64,000 nt of DNA from Neomesorhizobium sp963726065. Its GTDB lineage: Bacteria > Pseudomonadota > Alphaproteobacteria > Rhizobiales > Rhizobiaceae. The translations under genes and the position numbers were made by a program. The stretch covers positions 124,001-188,000 of the forward strand of contig CAVSAU010000007.1 in the NCBI GenBank assembly GCA_963726065.1, in the 5' to 3' direction. This document shows positions 1 to 9,161 of the stretch, one piece after another; the stretch's first letter is position 1, and each line of letters begins with the position of its first letter. The notes under the pieces were generated by a model. The model saw only the letters and a list, made by a program, of their open reading frames with translations, searched no databases and was not told the DNA's origin.

Positions 1-169
1 TCAACGCCAGCGCCGGCGCCTCCCTGCGGCGGGCCTCGGCCAGCGCACGCTCCACCACTGCCTGATGACCGCGATGCACGCCGTCGAAATTGCCGATCGC
101 CACCACCCCCCCGCGCAGCTCTTCGGGCAGCTCGGCAATGTCGGTGATATGGCGGAACGGCCGGTCCAT
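1..169 (-). CDS. ribF: Bifunctional riboflavin kinase/FAD synthetase RibF, N-terminal part (cut by window edge)
   Basis: Only the first 56 codons are present, because the gene runs off the left edge. RibF phosphorylates riboflavin to FMN and adenylates FMN to FAD in the cytoplasm. Reading leftward from the ATG at 169-167, the protein starts MDRPFRHITDIAELPEELRG and continues into VAIGNFDGVHRGHQ. That segment is the nucleotidyltransferase signature (GNFDGVHxGH) of the FAD synthetase domain. The start lies 10 nt past the stop of the upstream HAD phosphatase gene, so the two are probably co-transcribed. Confidence 0.9.
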   Translation of the reverse strand, partial: MDRPFRHITDIAELPEELRGGVVAIGNFDGVHRGHQAVVERALAEARRREAPALAL

Positions 170-178
170 GCGGAATGC

Positions 179-1042
179 CTAGCGAAGCCGCGGAATGACG
201 GCGACCGGGTGATGGCCGCGGGTGCCGAGGAAGGCCGCCAGCTTTTCCGAGTCCGGGTCCTGCGGGTCGCCATACTCGCCGGCGTGGATGCCGCCGGAAA
301 CATAGAGCACGTCGACGCCGTTCAATTCCGCACCCTTGACGTCGGTCAGTACGCCGTCGCCGATCGCCAGTGTATCGTCCGCCGTGACGGGGCGTCCAAG
401 CACGTCGGCCGCTTCCTTCAGCGCCGCCTCGTAAATTGGCCGGTGCGGCTTGCCGGCGATCTCGGTGCGGCCGCCAAGCTGGGCGTAGTCGCGCGCCAGC
501 GCGCCGGCGCAGAAGATCAGCCGGTCACCCTTCTCCACCACGATGTCGGGATTGGCGCAGATGAAAGGCAGGTTGCGGGCCCGCAGCCGCTTCAGCATTT
601 CGGCATAATCATCAGGCGTCTCGGTGTCGTCGTCAAAGAGACCGGTGCAGACAACCGCCTGCGCCTCGAACTCCTCGACAAGCTCGACGTCGATGCCGTC
701 GTATATCGACGTGTCGCGCTCCGGACCGAGATGGAAGACGCGCCGTGGACCGGAGCGGATAAGGTCGCGCGTGACATCGCCAGAGGTGACAATGCGATCC
801 CAGCAATCGCGTGGCACGCCAAGTGCTGCAAGCTGCTCCTCGACCGGACCGAACGGACGCGGCGCATTGGTGATGAGAACGACGGCAACGCCGTTCTGCC
901 TTGCGCGCTTCAAAGCAGCGGTGGCATCGGGGAAGCTTTCCAAGCCATTGTGGATGACGCCCCACACGTCGCAAAATATCGCTGCGTATTGGCCGGCCAG
1001 CGCATCAAGCGAGCCGATCATCTTCGGCGAACCCGTCATCAT
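179..1042 (-). CDS. HAD-superfamily phosphatase (subfamily IIA, TIGR01459 type)
   Basis: A 287-residue cytoplasmic HAD hydrolase. Motif I is DVWGVIHNG with the nucleophile Asp near residue 25. Motif II is the VVLITNAPR segment near residue 55. Motif III/IV is IGDGVLTDVKGA near residue 230, which supplies the Mg-binding acids. The order and length fit the NagD-like subfamily IIA (TIGR01459), whose physiological substrate is generally not known. Two ATGs are adjacent; the second (1039) is better spaced from the GAGGAG ribosome site. It precedes ribF by 10 nt, which hints at a role near flavin metabolism, but that is inference. Confidence 0.88.
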   Translation of the reverse strand: MMTGSPKMIGSLDALAGQYAAIFCDVWGVIHNGLESFPDATAALKRARQNGVAVVLITNAPRPFGPVEEQLAALGVPRDCWDRIVTSGDVTRDLIRSGPRRVFHLGPERDTSIYDGIDVELVEEFEAQAVVCTGLFDDDTETPDDYAEMLKRLRARNLPFICANPDIVVEKGDRLIFCAGALARDYAQLGGRTEIAGKPHRPIYEAALKEAADVLGRPVTADDTLAIGDGVLTDVKGAELNGVDVLYVSGGIHAGEYGDPQDPDSEKLAAFLGTRGHHPVAVIPRLR

Positions 1043-1226
1043 GTCTCCTCAAATCTCATCCGGCCCGGCGGTTCGCCAAAAACCGCCCCGGAATTAACCG
1101 AACCTGCCTTCCCTGTCACCTCTCTCATTTCGGTTGGTTGCGGCGCAAACGTCGCAAGACAACTCCCCGATTTACGGCTGGGCATGGCGTCGATGGCCTG
1201 CCCTCAGCTGGTATCGGGCTCCTGAT

Positions 1227-1288
1227 GGTTAATTCCCGATAAAATCCCGCCTCGTATTTCGAGGAAATTCGAGAACCGGGAATTTAAC
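1227..1288. other. Nested inverted repeat in the leader of the first TadG-like gene
   Basis: The arms AATTCCCG (1231-1238) and CGGGAATT (1277-1284) are perfect inverted repeats. They enclose a second hairpin, CCTCG-tattt-CGAGG (1250-1264). The structure lies 55-115 nt upstream of the probable start at 1343, in an AT-richer strip of an otherwise empty 300-nt gap between divergent genes. It could be a folded mRNA leader or a protein-binding palindrome. The rest of the gap (1043-1226) shows nothing recognisable. Confidence 0.35.
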
Positions 1289-1342
1289 GATTGTCTGCCA
1301 CACTGCGCCATTCACATGGGTCTGGCAGGGGTGCTGAGGCAG

Positions 1343-3235
1343 ATGATCCGCAGGTTTCTTGGGGATAGACGCGGAAATTTCGCGATGCTGACGGCGATCG
1401 CGATGGTTCCCATCATGGGAGCGCTGACGTTGGCGATCGATTACGGTGAAATGTCGCGCCAGCGCCAGCTGATGCTCAATTCGCTCGATGCCGCCGGCAT
1501 TGCGACGGCGCGGGAACTTTTGAGCGGCACGAGTGAAGCGGACACGAAGAAGTATGCCGAGGATTTCTTCCAGGCAAATCTCTCGGAGGCTATCAAGGCG
1601 GCCGACACAACCCTCACTGTTGAGCTGCCAACGGGCGTCAGTGGCGGCGGCACCGTGGAGTTGTGCTCCAGGCTCGTTTATCATCCTTATTTCGTACCTG
1701 TATTCTACATGCTTCTGAGAAAGGCGGAGGAGGAAATCGCCTTTACTGCATGCACTGAGGTGCAGCTTCAGAACACGGTCGAAGTCGCCTTGGTGCTCGA
1801 TAATTCCGGCTCGATGGACTATCTCGGCTCTGGTTCGGGTGAGAAGCGCATCGACCTGTTGAAGAAGGCGGCCAAGCAGCTCGTCGACACGATCGGCGAA
1901 CGCGGCGCAGCAATGAAACAGGTTCCGAGGGCCGTGCAGTTTGCTCTGGTGCCATTTGCCGCTTCGGTGAATGTCGGAACAGACAAGGAGAACGCGACTT
2001 GGATGGACACGACCGGAATGTCACCGGTTCATCATGAAAATTTTACCTATACAAACTGGGCAGCCAACAAGAAAATCGAACTCTTAGCGGGTGTTTACAA
2101 GAAGACCGGTGACGGATGGCCAAGCGCTGAACGGAATCAGACCGTTACGCGTTTCTCGCTGTTCAAGGAATTGAAGTATTACACCAATCAAAGCCAGACG
2201 CAGACCGCGTCTTTTGCACAGTGGGGCGGATGCGTCGAGGCGCGACCGGACCCTTACAACGTCACCGATACTATTCCGACAACCGGAACCCCCGCGACCC
2301 TTTTCGTGCCGATGTTCGCACCCGACGAGACCGACAGACTGGCGACTTCTTACAACCCGGACAGACCAGCTTACAACAGTTGGTTCAAAGACACGTCTGG
2401 TGTCACCGCGGACCCCGCCCGACAAAAGGATATGCGAAAGTATTTCGTGACGAGGGACTACAAGGACGGCCAAACCGCAATGAAGACGGGGGAAGGCCCC
2501 AACCTGAGTTGTTCCACCAAACCGATCACCCCGCTGACCGACATCACAGTTGATGCGGGTGTAACCGCCATCAAGGGCGCGATCGACGCCATGGTCGCAA
2601 ACGGCGCCACCAATGTGCCGGAGGGAATGGCGTGGGGCTGGAGGACGGTTTCGAGCGGAGAGCCCTTTACGGAAGGCCGTCCGGACACCAACCGAGGCAA
2701 CGACAAGGTCATCGTCGTGCTTACCGATGGCGCCAACACCTACTACACGCCGGATTCCTTGGGGCCCATGCATTACTCCAAGCCAAATAGCGATTACAAT
2801 AGTTATGCCGTCGATCTGGCGGGCAACAAATCGATCTACTCGGCGTATGGCTTCGCCTATAATGGCTTATCCTCGCGTATATTCATGGGCACTTCGAGCG
2901 CGGTCGATAAAACCGACTTCTCCAACTCGAACTATACCAAGGCGATGAATGAGCATTTCGCAAAACTTTGCGATAATGCGAAATGGAAGGACACCGCCAA
3001 GACCCAGCCCAACATTATCGTCATGACCGTCGCGCTCGATCTGGATTCCAAAAAAACTGAGGATGCCAAGCAAATCACTTCACTGAAGACATGCGCCTCC
3101 GAATCCCGCTTTACGAAGGATCCAAATGACAGCTCGAAAATGAAGAAGCTGTTCTGGAATACGACAGGCGAGGATTTGGAGAAGACCTTCAAGGAAATCG
3201 CGGACGAACTCTCCAACCTGCGCATCGTCAGCTGA
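1343..3235 (+). CDS. TadG-like pilus-assembly/von Willebrand factor A protein, copy 1
   Basis: About 630 residues. The N-terminus (DRRGNFAML, then a hydrophobic stretch to about residue 32 ending LAIDYGEM) is the TadE/TadG-like membrane anchor seen in Flp pilus assembly proteins. A von Willebrand A domain follows with the metal-binding motif DNSGSM near residue 153. A second metal-site segment, VLTDGANTY, lies near residue 460. The protein ends ELSNLRIVS. I chose ATG 1343 over the in-frame ATG 1316 because it aligns with the start of the next gene, a close paralogue, and has GAGG just upstream. The bulk is predicted to lie outside the cytoplasmic membrane. No other tad gene is in the window. 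Confidence 0.85.
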   Translation: MIRRFLGDRRGNFAMLTAIAMVPIMGALTLAIDYGEMSRQRQLMLNSLDAAGIATARELLSGTSEADTKKYAEDFFQANLSEAIKAADTTLTVELPTGVSGGGTVELCSRLVYHPYFVPVFYMLLRKAEEEIAFTACTEVQLQNTVEVALVLDNSGSMDYLGSGSGEKRIDLLKKAAKQLVDTIGERGAAMKQVPRAVQFALVPFAASVNVGTDKENATWMDTTGMSPVHHENFTYTNWAANKKIELLAGVYKKTGDGWPSAERNQTVTRFSLFKELKYYTNQSQTQTASFAQWGGCVEARPDPYNVTDTIPTTGTPATLFVPMFAPDETDRLATSYNPDRPAYNSWFKDTSGVTADPARQKDMRKYFVTRDYKDGQTAMKTGEGPNLSCSTKPITPLTDITVDAGVTAIKGAIDAMVANGATNVPEGMAWGWRTVSSGEPFTEGRPDTNRGNDKVIVVLTDGANTYYTPDSLGPMHYSKPNSDYNSYAVDLAGNKSIYSAYGFAYNGLSSRIFMGTSSAVDKTDFSNSNYTKAMNEHFAKLCDNAKWKDTAKTQPNIIVMTVALDLDSKKTEDAKQITSLKTCASESRFTKDPNDSSKMKKLFWNTTGEDLEKTFKEIADELSNLRIVS

Positions 3236-3261
3236 TCGGGCGCCCTACCGTAAATTTCTCC

Positions 3262-3288
3262 ACACCCCGCCACCTGGCGGGGTGTTTC
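3262..3288 (+). terminator. Rho-independent terminator between the two TadG-like genes
   Basis: A stem of CACCCCGCC (3263-3271) against GGCGGGGTG (3276-3284) with a four-base loop is followed by TTT. It sits 27 nt after the stop of the first TadG-like gene, so the second copy probably has its own promoter in the 140 nt that follow. Confidence 0.8.
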
Positions 3289-3424
3289 GTTTCGGTGCGG
3301 CGCATCATGTTTGGTTACGCTATCGTCAACGCGTGGCCGATAAATCGACGGATTTTCCAAACCGGACGTTCAAGGCTTTGTGAAAGGGTAAGAGGTCAAC
3401 AGCTTCGCGGCGGGGGCCGCTTCC

Positions 3425-5350
3425 ATGATCGGCACGTTTCTCCGGGACCAGCGCGGCAATTTCGCGATGATGTTTGCGATCGGCATGGCGCCTTTGCTGG
3501 GTTGCCTGGCGCTCGCCATCGACTACACCGAGATGACACGCCAGAAGCAGGCAACGCTCAACGCGCTCGACGCGGCTGGCATCGCAACAGCCCGCTACAT
3601 GGTCTCAGGCGCCTCGGATGCCGAGGTCATTGCCTATGCGAAGGACTTTTTCGAGGCCAATCTCGGCGCGATTGACGCGGCCGACACCCAACTCGACGTC
3701 AGGTTGCCGAACAACACCGCCGGCGGCGGTACCCTGAAACTTTCAGCGAAACTGACGTACCGGCCGTATTTCCTGCCGCCGTTCAAGAGCCTTATGGGGG
3801 ACACGAGCCCATCCGAGCTCAGCTTTAACGCGAATTCGGAGATACGCTTGAAGAACACGCTCGAAGTGGCGCTCGTACTCGATAATTCCGGCTCGATGAG
3901 CCAAAACGGCGCAGGTTCGGGCGAAAAACGCATCGACTTGCTCAAGACCGCGGCCAAGCAACTGGTCGACACGCTGGCCCTGCAGGCAAACCTCATCAAG
4001 CAGGTGGAAAAGCCCGTCCAGTTCGCGCTGGTGCCGTTCGCGGCGTCAGTCAATGTCGGTCCGGAGAATGCCGGGGCTGCCTGGATGGACGTCAATGGCG
4101 TATCGCCGGTCCACCACGAGAATTTTGACTGGACGACGCTGGATGCGCCGAACAAGTACGCCGAACAGATCGGCGGCATCTGGTACAAGAGGGGCAGTGG
4201 CTGGAGCGTCGATGAAGGCCAAGTTCTTAGCCGATTTTCGCTTTACCGCGACATGAAAGTGGTCACCAGCCACGAGCGGGTCGAAGGCAGCAGACACTAT
4301 GTCTGCACCGAATATCGCAGCAACGGCACCTGCAAGGACGGCTATTACGCTTACGACTATATCGACACCTATGGTCCATTCGCCTCCTGGCAGGGCTGCG
4401 TGGAAGTGCGTCCGTCACCCTACAATGTAAACGACGCCGCCGCGGACCAAGCCGACAAGATGTTCGTTCCGATGTTCGCCCCGGACGAACCGGGCAATCA
4501 CTGGAAAACCACGCAGGATCCGGACGAACCCGACCCCAAAACCTACGACGCGGCCAACAGCTGGTGGAACGACGACCCGTCCAGCACCACAGGCAAGACG
4601 CGGCAGCGCAATATGGCCAAGTACTTCATGCCGCGTGCCGACAGTGCTCCGGTCCTCACCAAGGGGCGCGGTCCCAACTACAGTTGCACGACCAAGGCGA
4701 TCACTCCGCTGACCGACGTCAGCACCGCAGAAGGTCTCACCGCCATCAAAGCGGCCATCGACGACATGGTAGCGAACGGCAACACCAATGTTCCGGAGGG
4801 CACGGCCTGGGGTTGGCGCACCGTTTCGCATGGCGCGCCCTTCATCCAGGGACGGCCGGATGTGGAAAAAGGCAACGACAAGGTGGTCATCGTATTGACC
4901 GACGGCGCAAACACCTATGGCGATCTTGGCAATAGCGATCCTGCCGCAAACAGATCCACTTACGCCGCCTACGGCTACACCGGCCAAGCCTACAACAACA
5001 CCTCGGAGACCCGTCTTTTCATGGGCACGAGCTCGGCGATCGGCCGCGCCAACTACGAGAGCGGCAACTACACCAACGCGCTCAACGAGCAGATGGCGAT
5101 GCTGTGCAACAATGCCAAGGCCGGCAAGGTGCTGTTGATGACCGTCTCGCTTGATCTCAACACGCGCAACTACGAAGAGAACAAGGCAATCGAGGCGCTG
5201 AAGACCTGCGCGTCGGAGTCGCGCTTCCGCAAGGATCCGGCCGATCCCTCCAAGCCGGCCAAATTGTTCTGGAACGCCACAGGCAGCGACCTTGCCGAAA
5301 AATTCAAGGAAATCGCCGACGAACTGTCGAACCTGCGCATCGTGAGCTGA
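3425..5350 (+). CDS. TadG-like pilus-assembly/von Willebrand factor A protein, copy 2
   Basis: A 641-residue tandem paralogue of the preceding gene. It has the same opening (DQRGNFAMM and one membrane segment), the same vWA metal site (DNSGSM near residue 153), the same VLTDGANTY segment and the same ending ELSNLRIVS. Copy 2 carries an extra insertion rich in Tyr and Cys around 4290-4370, including a YVCTEYRSNGTCKDGYY segment that could form a disulfide. No clear Shine-Dalgarno sequence precedes the ATG. TadG proteins are minor components of the tight-adherence secretion machine; vWA domains often bind surfaces or matrix. The exact role is not established. Confidence 0.85.
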   Translation: MIGTFLRDQRGNFAMMFAIGMAPLLGCLALAIDYTEMTRQKQATLNALDAAGIATARYMVSGASDAEVIAYAKDFFEANLGAIDAADTQLDVRLPNNTAGGGTLKLSAKLTYRPYFLPPFKSLMGDTSPSELSFNANSEIRLKNTLEVALVLDNSGSMSQNGAGSGEKRIDLLKTAAKQLVDTLALQANLIKQVEKPVQFALVPFAASVNVGPENAGAAWMDVNGVSPVHHENFDWTTLDAPNKYAEQIGGIWYKRGSGWSVDEGQVLSRFSLYRDMKVVTSHERVEGSRHYVCTEYRSNGTCKDGYYAYDYIDTYGPFASWQGCVEVRPSPYNVNDAAADQADKMFVPMFAPDEPGNHWKTTQDPDEPDPKTYDAANSWWNDDPSSTTGKTRQRNMAKYFMPRADSAPVLTKGRGPNYSCTTKAITPLTDVSTAEGLTAIKAAIDDMVANGNTNVPEGTAWGWRTVSHGAPFIQGRPDVEKGNDKVVIVLTDGANTYGDLGNSDPAANRSTYAAYGYTGQAYNNTSETRLFMGTSSAIGRANYESGNYTNALNEQMAMLCNNAKAGKVLLMTVSLDLNTRNYEENKAIEALKTCASESRFRKDPADPSKPAKLFWNATGSDLAEKFKEIADELSNLRIVS

Positions 5351-5548
5351 TCACTCCGTTCTGGCGCAACGCTTTGCACCGTCAGCGCCTTGAAGTCCGG
5401 AAAATTCGCCGCAAGAGTGCCGCCGTTCGCGTGACTGGCGAGGCGGGCGGAGCTGAAGCCGCCCCAAGATGGAAATCCATCGGGAAGCGCGAACGCTTTT
5501 CGATCGCCGCGCGCCTGGGCACCTCTCTTTCGATGCTGGAGAATGCCC

Positions 5549-6181
5549 ATGCCCGAGTTCGGAAATTTCCTCGCCTTTGCGCTCGTCGCGCTCGGCATGG
5601 TGCTGACGCCCGGCCCCAACATGATCTATCTGGTTTCGCGCTCGATCTGCCAGGGCCGCTTGGCCGGCCTCATTTCGCTGGCCGGCATCGCGCTCGGCTT
5701 TCTTTTCTATGTCTTCTCCGCCGCCTTCGGCATCACGGCGCTTCTGATCGCCGTTCCCTACGCCTACGATGCCTTGCGGCTTGCCGGCGCGCTCTACCTG
5801 CTCTGGCTGGCCTGGCAGACGATCCGGCCAGACGGACGCTCGCCGTTCCAGGTTCGCGACCTGCCCGAGGACAGCGCGCGCAAACTGTTCACCATGGGTT
5901 TCGTAACGGCCCTGCTCAACCCGAAGATCGCCGTTCTCTATCTTTCGCTCTTGCCGCAATTCATCGACCCGCAGCAGGGCAGCGTGCTGATGCAATTGCT
6001 CCTGCTCGGCGCCACGCAGATCGTCATCAGCGTTACCTTCAACGCGCTCTTTATCGTCATGGCCGGTTCGATCGCCGCATTCCTCGCCGGTCGGCCGTTT
6101 TGGGCTGTCGTTCAGCGCTGGCTGATGGCGACGGTGCTGACCGGCCTCGCCTTCCGCATGGCGACAGAAGCGCAACGCTAG
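5549..6181 (+). CDS. LysE/RhtB-family amino-acid exporter
   Basis: About 210 residues with six predicted membrane segments. The N-terminal family signature is present (LTPGPNMIYL), as is the second conserved loop (GFVTALLNPKIAVLYLSLLP). LysE proteins export amino acids or related small metabolites across the inner membrane; the substrate cannot be told from sequence. ATG 5549 is preferred over ATG 5543 because the GGAGA ribosome site (5538-5542) is then spaced by 6 nt. The stop codon TAG is the first three bases of an intergenic repeat. The gene faces the solute-binding protein gene across a shared terminator. Confidence 0.9.
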   Translation: MPEFGNFLAFALVALGMVLTPGPNMIYLVSRSICQGRLAGLISLAGIALGFLFYVFSAAFGITALLIAVPYAYDALRLAGALYLLWLAWQTIRPDGRSPFQVRDLPEDSARKLFTMGFVTALLNPKIAVLYLSLLPQFIDPQQGSVLMQLLLLGATQIVISVTFNALFIVMAGSIAAFLAGRPFWAVVQRWLMATVLTGLAFRMATEAQR

Positions 6182-6282
6182 AGCATTTTGCAGCCAGGTG
6201 GAATCATTTGGCGTCGCACAAATGCGGCTAAAGCAACCAGATAGAGCGGAATGCCCGGTTCAACCTGAATGCATTCCGCTCT
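6179..6282. repeat. Rhizobial intergenic mosaic element, module B, copy 1
   Basis: A repeat of about 100 bp that starts TAGAGCATTTTGCAGCC and ends in a perfect 12-bp inverted repeat, AGAGCGGAATGC (6243-6254) against GCATTCCGCTCT (6271-6282). The same module recurs near 13242, 51208 and 56864. Its first bases supply the stop codon of the LysE gene. Confidence 0.75.
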
Positions 6283-6286
6283 TGCG

Positions 6287-6318
6287 AAAAGCCGGCCCGG
6301 CGAGCCGGCCGGCTTTTT
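6287..6318. terminator. Bidirectional terminator between convergent genes
   Basis: The stem AAAAGCCGGC (6287-6296) pairs with GCCGGCTTTT (6308-6317). T-runs on both strands suit termination of both the rightward LysE gene and the leftward solute-binding protein gene. Confidence 0.8.
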
Positions 6319-6333
6319 CCTGTTTAAGCCCGA

Positions 6334-7923
6334 TCAAGCCACGACCCAGCATTTGGTCAGTGCGTGGCCGCCCATCAGCTCGCTGTTCGGATTGTCGACC
6401 CAGCCACCCACCTTGTCGTTGGTGGCGTCGATATAGTCGTTGAACATCGGCACGATCACACCGCCCTCGTCGCGCAGCATGACGCCTGCCGCGCGATAGA
6501 GCTCCCTGCGCTTTGCCTGGTCGAGTTCCTTGCGCGCATCGAGGATCAGCTTGTCGAAATCCGGGCGCTGGAAGCGGGTATCGTTCCATTCGGCCTTTGA
6601 CAAATAGGCGATCGAGTAGACCTGGTCCTGCGTCGGCCGGCCTGTCCAGTAGGACATCGAAAAAGGCTGCTTGTTCCAGACCTCCGACCAGTAGCCGTCG
6701 CCGGGCTCGCGCTTGACCTCAAGCGTGATGCCGGCCTTGGCCGCGCTCTGCTGGTAGAGCTGGGCGGCATCGAGCGCACCAGGGAAAGCAACGTCGGAGG
6801 TGCGCAGCACGACCGGTCCGCTGTGGCCGGATTTCTTGTAGTGGAAGGCTGCCTTGTCCGGGTCGAACGCGCGCTGCTCTATATCCTCGGCGAAAAACGG
6901 ATAGGCCTTGGTTACCGGCATGTCGTTGCCGATCGAGCCATAACCGCGCAGGATCTTGTCGACCATGTCCTGGCGGTCGACGGCATATTTCAACGCGAGC
7001 CTCAGATCGTTGTTGTCGAACGGCGCGGTGTTGCAGTGGGCAATGAACACATAATGCCCCTTGCCAGCGACATTGCGAATGGTGACGCCCGGCACATTCT
7101 TGATCAGGTCGACGATCTTCGGCTCGACACGGTTGATCATGCTGACCTGGCCGCTCTGCAGCGCGCCCGTACGGGCGGTGGCGTCGTTGATGACGATGAT
7201 CTCGATCTGGTCGGCATGGCCGCGCAGGTCCGAGCCCCAATAACCCTTCTGCAGCTCGCCGGCATGGCGCACCCCTGGTTCATTGATCACCATCTTGTAG
7301 GGGCCGGTGCCGATGCCGGCGGTCGGATCGTCCTTGCCGCCGTTCGGCTGGATCATCAAATGGTAATCTGCCACCACGTAAGGCAGATCTGCGTTGGATT
7401 CCTTGAGCGTGATGACGACATTGCCGCCGTCCACCTTGATGCTGTCGAATTCCTGCAGGAATGGCAGCGCAGCCGACTTGGAATTGGCGTCGGCATGGCG
7501 TTCCAGTGTCGCCACGATATCCTGCGGCGTCAGTTCCTTGCCGTTGTGGAAAGTCACGCCCTTGCGGATCTTGAAGGTCCATGTCTTGGCATCATCAGAA
7601 GCGGCATATTCCTCGGCGAGGCGCAGCTCGATGTCGCCGGTCGGCGAGATTTCCAGCATCTGCTCGCCCCAGCAGCGGCCGAACGTATAGGGCACCTGGC
7701 TTGCCCAGGTCGCGGGGTCGAGGCTGTCTGTGGCCGCACCGCCAACCATCCCGGCCTTCAGCAGTCCGCCTTTTACAGGGCCTTGCGCCCGGGCTGCACC
7801 AGAGATCAGCGTGTTCGCGAGCGCTGCGCTGACGCCAAGTGCCGCAGCGCGGCCGAGGAAGTCGCGGCGCGACAGGCGTCCGCTGGCGACATGATGGCTG
7901 AGATAGTCGAGTTCGTTGGACAT
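6334..7923 (-). CDS. ABC transporter substrate-binding protein, peptide/nickel family 5 (Tat-exported)
   Basis: About 529 residues. The N-terminus has a twin-arginine signal (LSRRDFLGRAA, Arg 19-20, then a hydrophobic run ending ARAQ), so export should be by Tat, as is usual for this subgroup. The rest fits the family 5 solute-binding fold (DppA/OppA/opine type), with the opening GGAATDSLDPATW and the VTFHNGKELTPQDI segment. The start at 7923 follows GGAGAAAGC; a longer in-frame start at 8013 lacks support. No permease or ATPase gene lies beside it, so its transporter partners must be elsewhere. The ligand is unknown. Confidence 0.85.
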   Translation of the reverse strand: MSNELDYLSHHVASGRLSRRDFLGRAAALGVSAALANTLISGAARAQGPVKGGLLKAGMVGGAATDSLDPATWASQVPYTFGRCWGEQMLEISPTGDIELRLAEEYAASDDAKTWTFKIRKGVTFHNGKELTPQDIVATLERHADANSKSAALPFLQEFDSIKVDGGNVVITLKESNADLPYVVADYHLMIQPNGGKDDPTAGIGTGPYKMVINEPGVRHAGELQKGYWGSDLRGHADQIEIIVINDATARTGALQSGQVSMINRVEPKIVDLIKNVPGVTIRNVAGKGHYVFIAHCNTAPFDNNDLRLALKYAVDRQDMVDKILRGYGSIGNDMPVTKAYPFFAEDIEQRAFDPDKAAFHYKKSGHSGPVVLRTSDVAFPGALDAAQLYQQSAAKAGITLEVKREPGDGYWSEVWNKQPFSMSYWTGRPTQDQVYSIAYLSKAEWNDTRFQRPDFDKLILDARKELDQAKRRELYRAAGVMLRDEGGVIVPMFNDYIDATNDKVGGWVDNPNSELMGGHALTKCWVVA

Positions 7924-8150
7924 GCTTTCTCCCATTGTTACCGGCAAAGGTCTCCTCGGTGAAAATTCTGCACCAAATTTCACGGCTTGGCCAGCAACCC
8001 AGCGCTGGTGCAATGAATAAAGACAGCTGCCTCAGTCGCGCAAAAGCGCACCGCTGGCACAACCGGTAGTTTCTGAAAGTATGGTTTGGGCTGTTTCATC
8101 AACGGCATTTTTTTCCTAAACAAGCTGCCGGGCGGCCGGTCGAATCGGAA

Positions 8151-8845
8151 ATGCGGGAACAGTTCATGTTCGGCAATATCCGCGGCAAAGTGAAAACCTG
8201 GCTGACAGCCGGCGCCGGAACGATCGCCGCTGTCCTCATCGCCGGACTGCTCGGCGCATTTGGCGCCTTGCCTGAGCCTCCTGTGCAGGAATTCCCCAAG
8301 GGAATAGCAATCGACGCCGGACAATGGGAAATCATGCCGGTACGCGCCTATGTCGGCCATGAGCGCGTCTACGACTTGCCTTTGAAAGAAGGTATGAAGG
8401 CCGTCTTGCTGGAGGTCGACATGACCAATCGTACTGCCGAATCCACAAGAGATTACTTCAAGGTCTTCGAAATCAGCGGCTCTCTGAAGGGCCAGGTCGA
8501 AAATCCATTATCTGCGCGGCAATGACTTGATGGCTCGCGACGTGCCCGCGGGAATGGAGGTGCCGTTTGGTGGCAGTATGTGGCGCCTGACCGGCATTCC
8601 CGTCGTCCGTGGCGTCGATCCGGCCCGCCTGCCGGCGAATTCGATAGCCGTGCTCGTCGATCTTGCTGTGACTGTCGGCGATGCCGACCTTCAGAACCGG
8701 TGGCTCGGCTGCAAGATCATGCTGTCGGATCCGGCAGGCCGGTCCTGGGCGCCGACCGCAACATTCTTCATGAGGGCGTCAGACGACGTAATGTCCTGCA
8801 ATTCTGCAAATTTTTCAGGCGCGAAGTCCGGCGAAGCGCTGAAAA
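8151..8845 (+). pseudogene. Truncated membrane-anchored conserved protein (5' part)
   Basis: Starts MREQFMFGNIRGKVKTWL (a later ATG at 8166 is possible) with one membrane segment near residues 17-38. It continues as an apparently extracytoplasmic domain (QWEIMPVRAYVGHERVYDLPL). The frame shifts once at 8507/8508, where codon CCA/CCT before TAT-CTG carries both wobble bases. It then continues as YLRGNDLMARDVPAGMEVP up to about SGEALKI near 8845. Beyond that the sequence becomes the antisense of another gene's 5' end, so the 3' end has been lost by deletion. I do not recognise the family with certainty. Confidence 0.55.
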
Positions 8846-9055
8846 TCCGCCGAGTTGTGCGAACGCGACCAACGTCAGCAGGGCCAGACCCGCCATGTGG
8901 TTGGCGAGACCGACCTTGGCGGCAAGCAACATCAGCAAATCGTTGGCGAGTATTCCGACCAGAACAAGTGCGACGAGCTGCGGCCAGAACCGTCGCAGCA
9001 GCTGGAACGTCAGAACCACGGGTGCGGTGATGTCGGCAAACATGCGAATGCCCAC
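8845..9055 (-). pseudogene. 5' fragment of a multi-pass membrane protein gene
   Basis: Reading leftward from the GTG at 9055 (or the ATG a few codons later) gives a convincing membrane protein N-terminus. It contains FADITAPVVLTFQLLRRFWP followed by two long hydrophobic stretches (LVALVLVGILANDLLMLLA and MAGLALLTLVAFAQL). After about 8845 the reading becomes antisense to the rightward gene described above. The fragment therefore keeps its start but has lost the rest. Confidence 0.45.
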
Positions 9056-9161
9056 GGCGCCCCCCGGGCGCTGTTTTCAGACCATGTTCGGCATGGAATG
9101 AACCCCGCCCGCCAATTCGCATACAGGGTAAACGGGAAATGCCCGGGCGGCGAAGCCGCCT

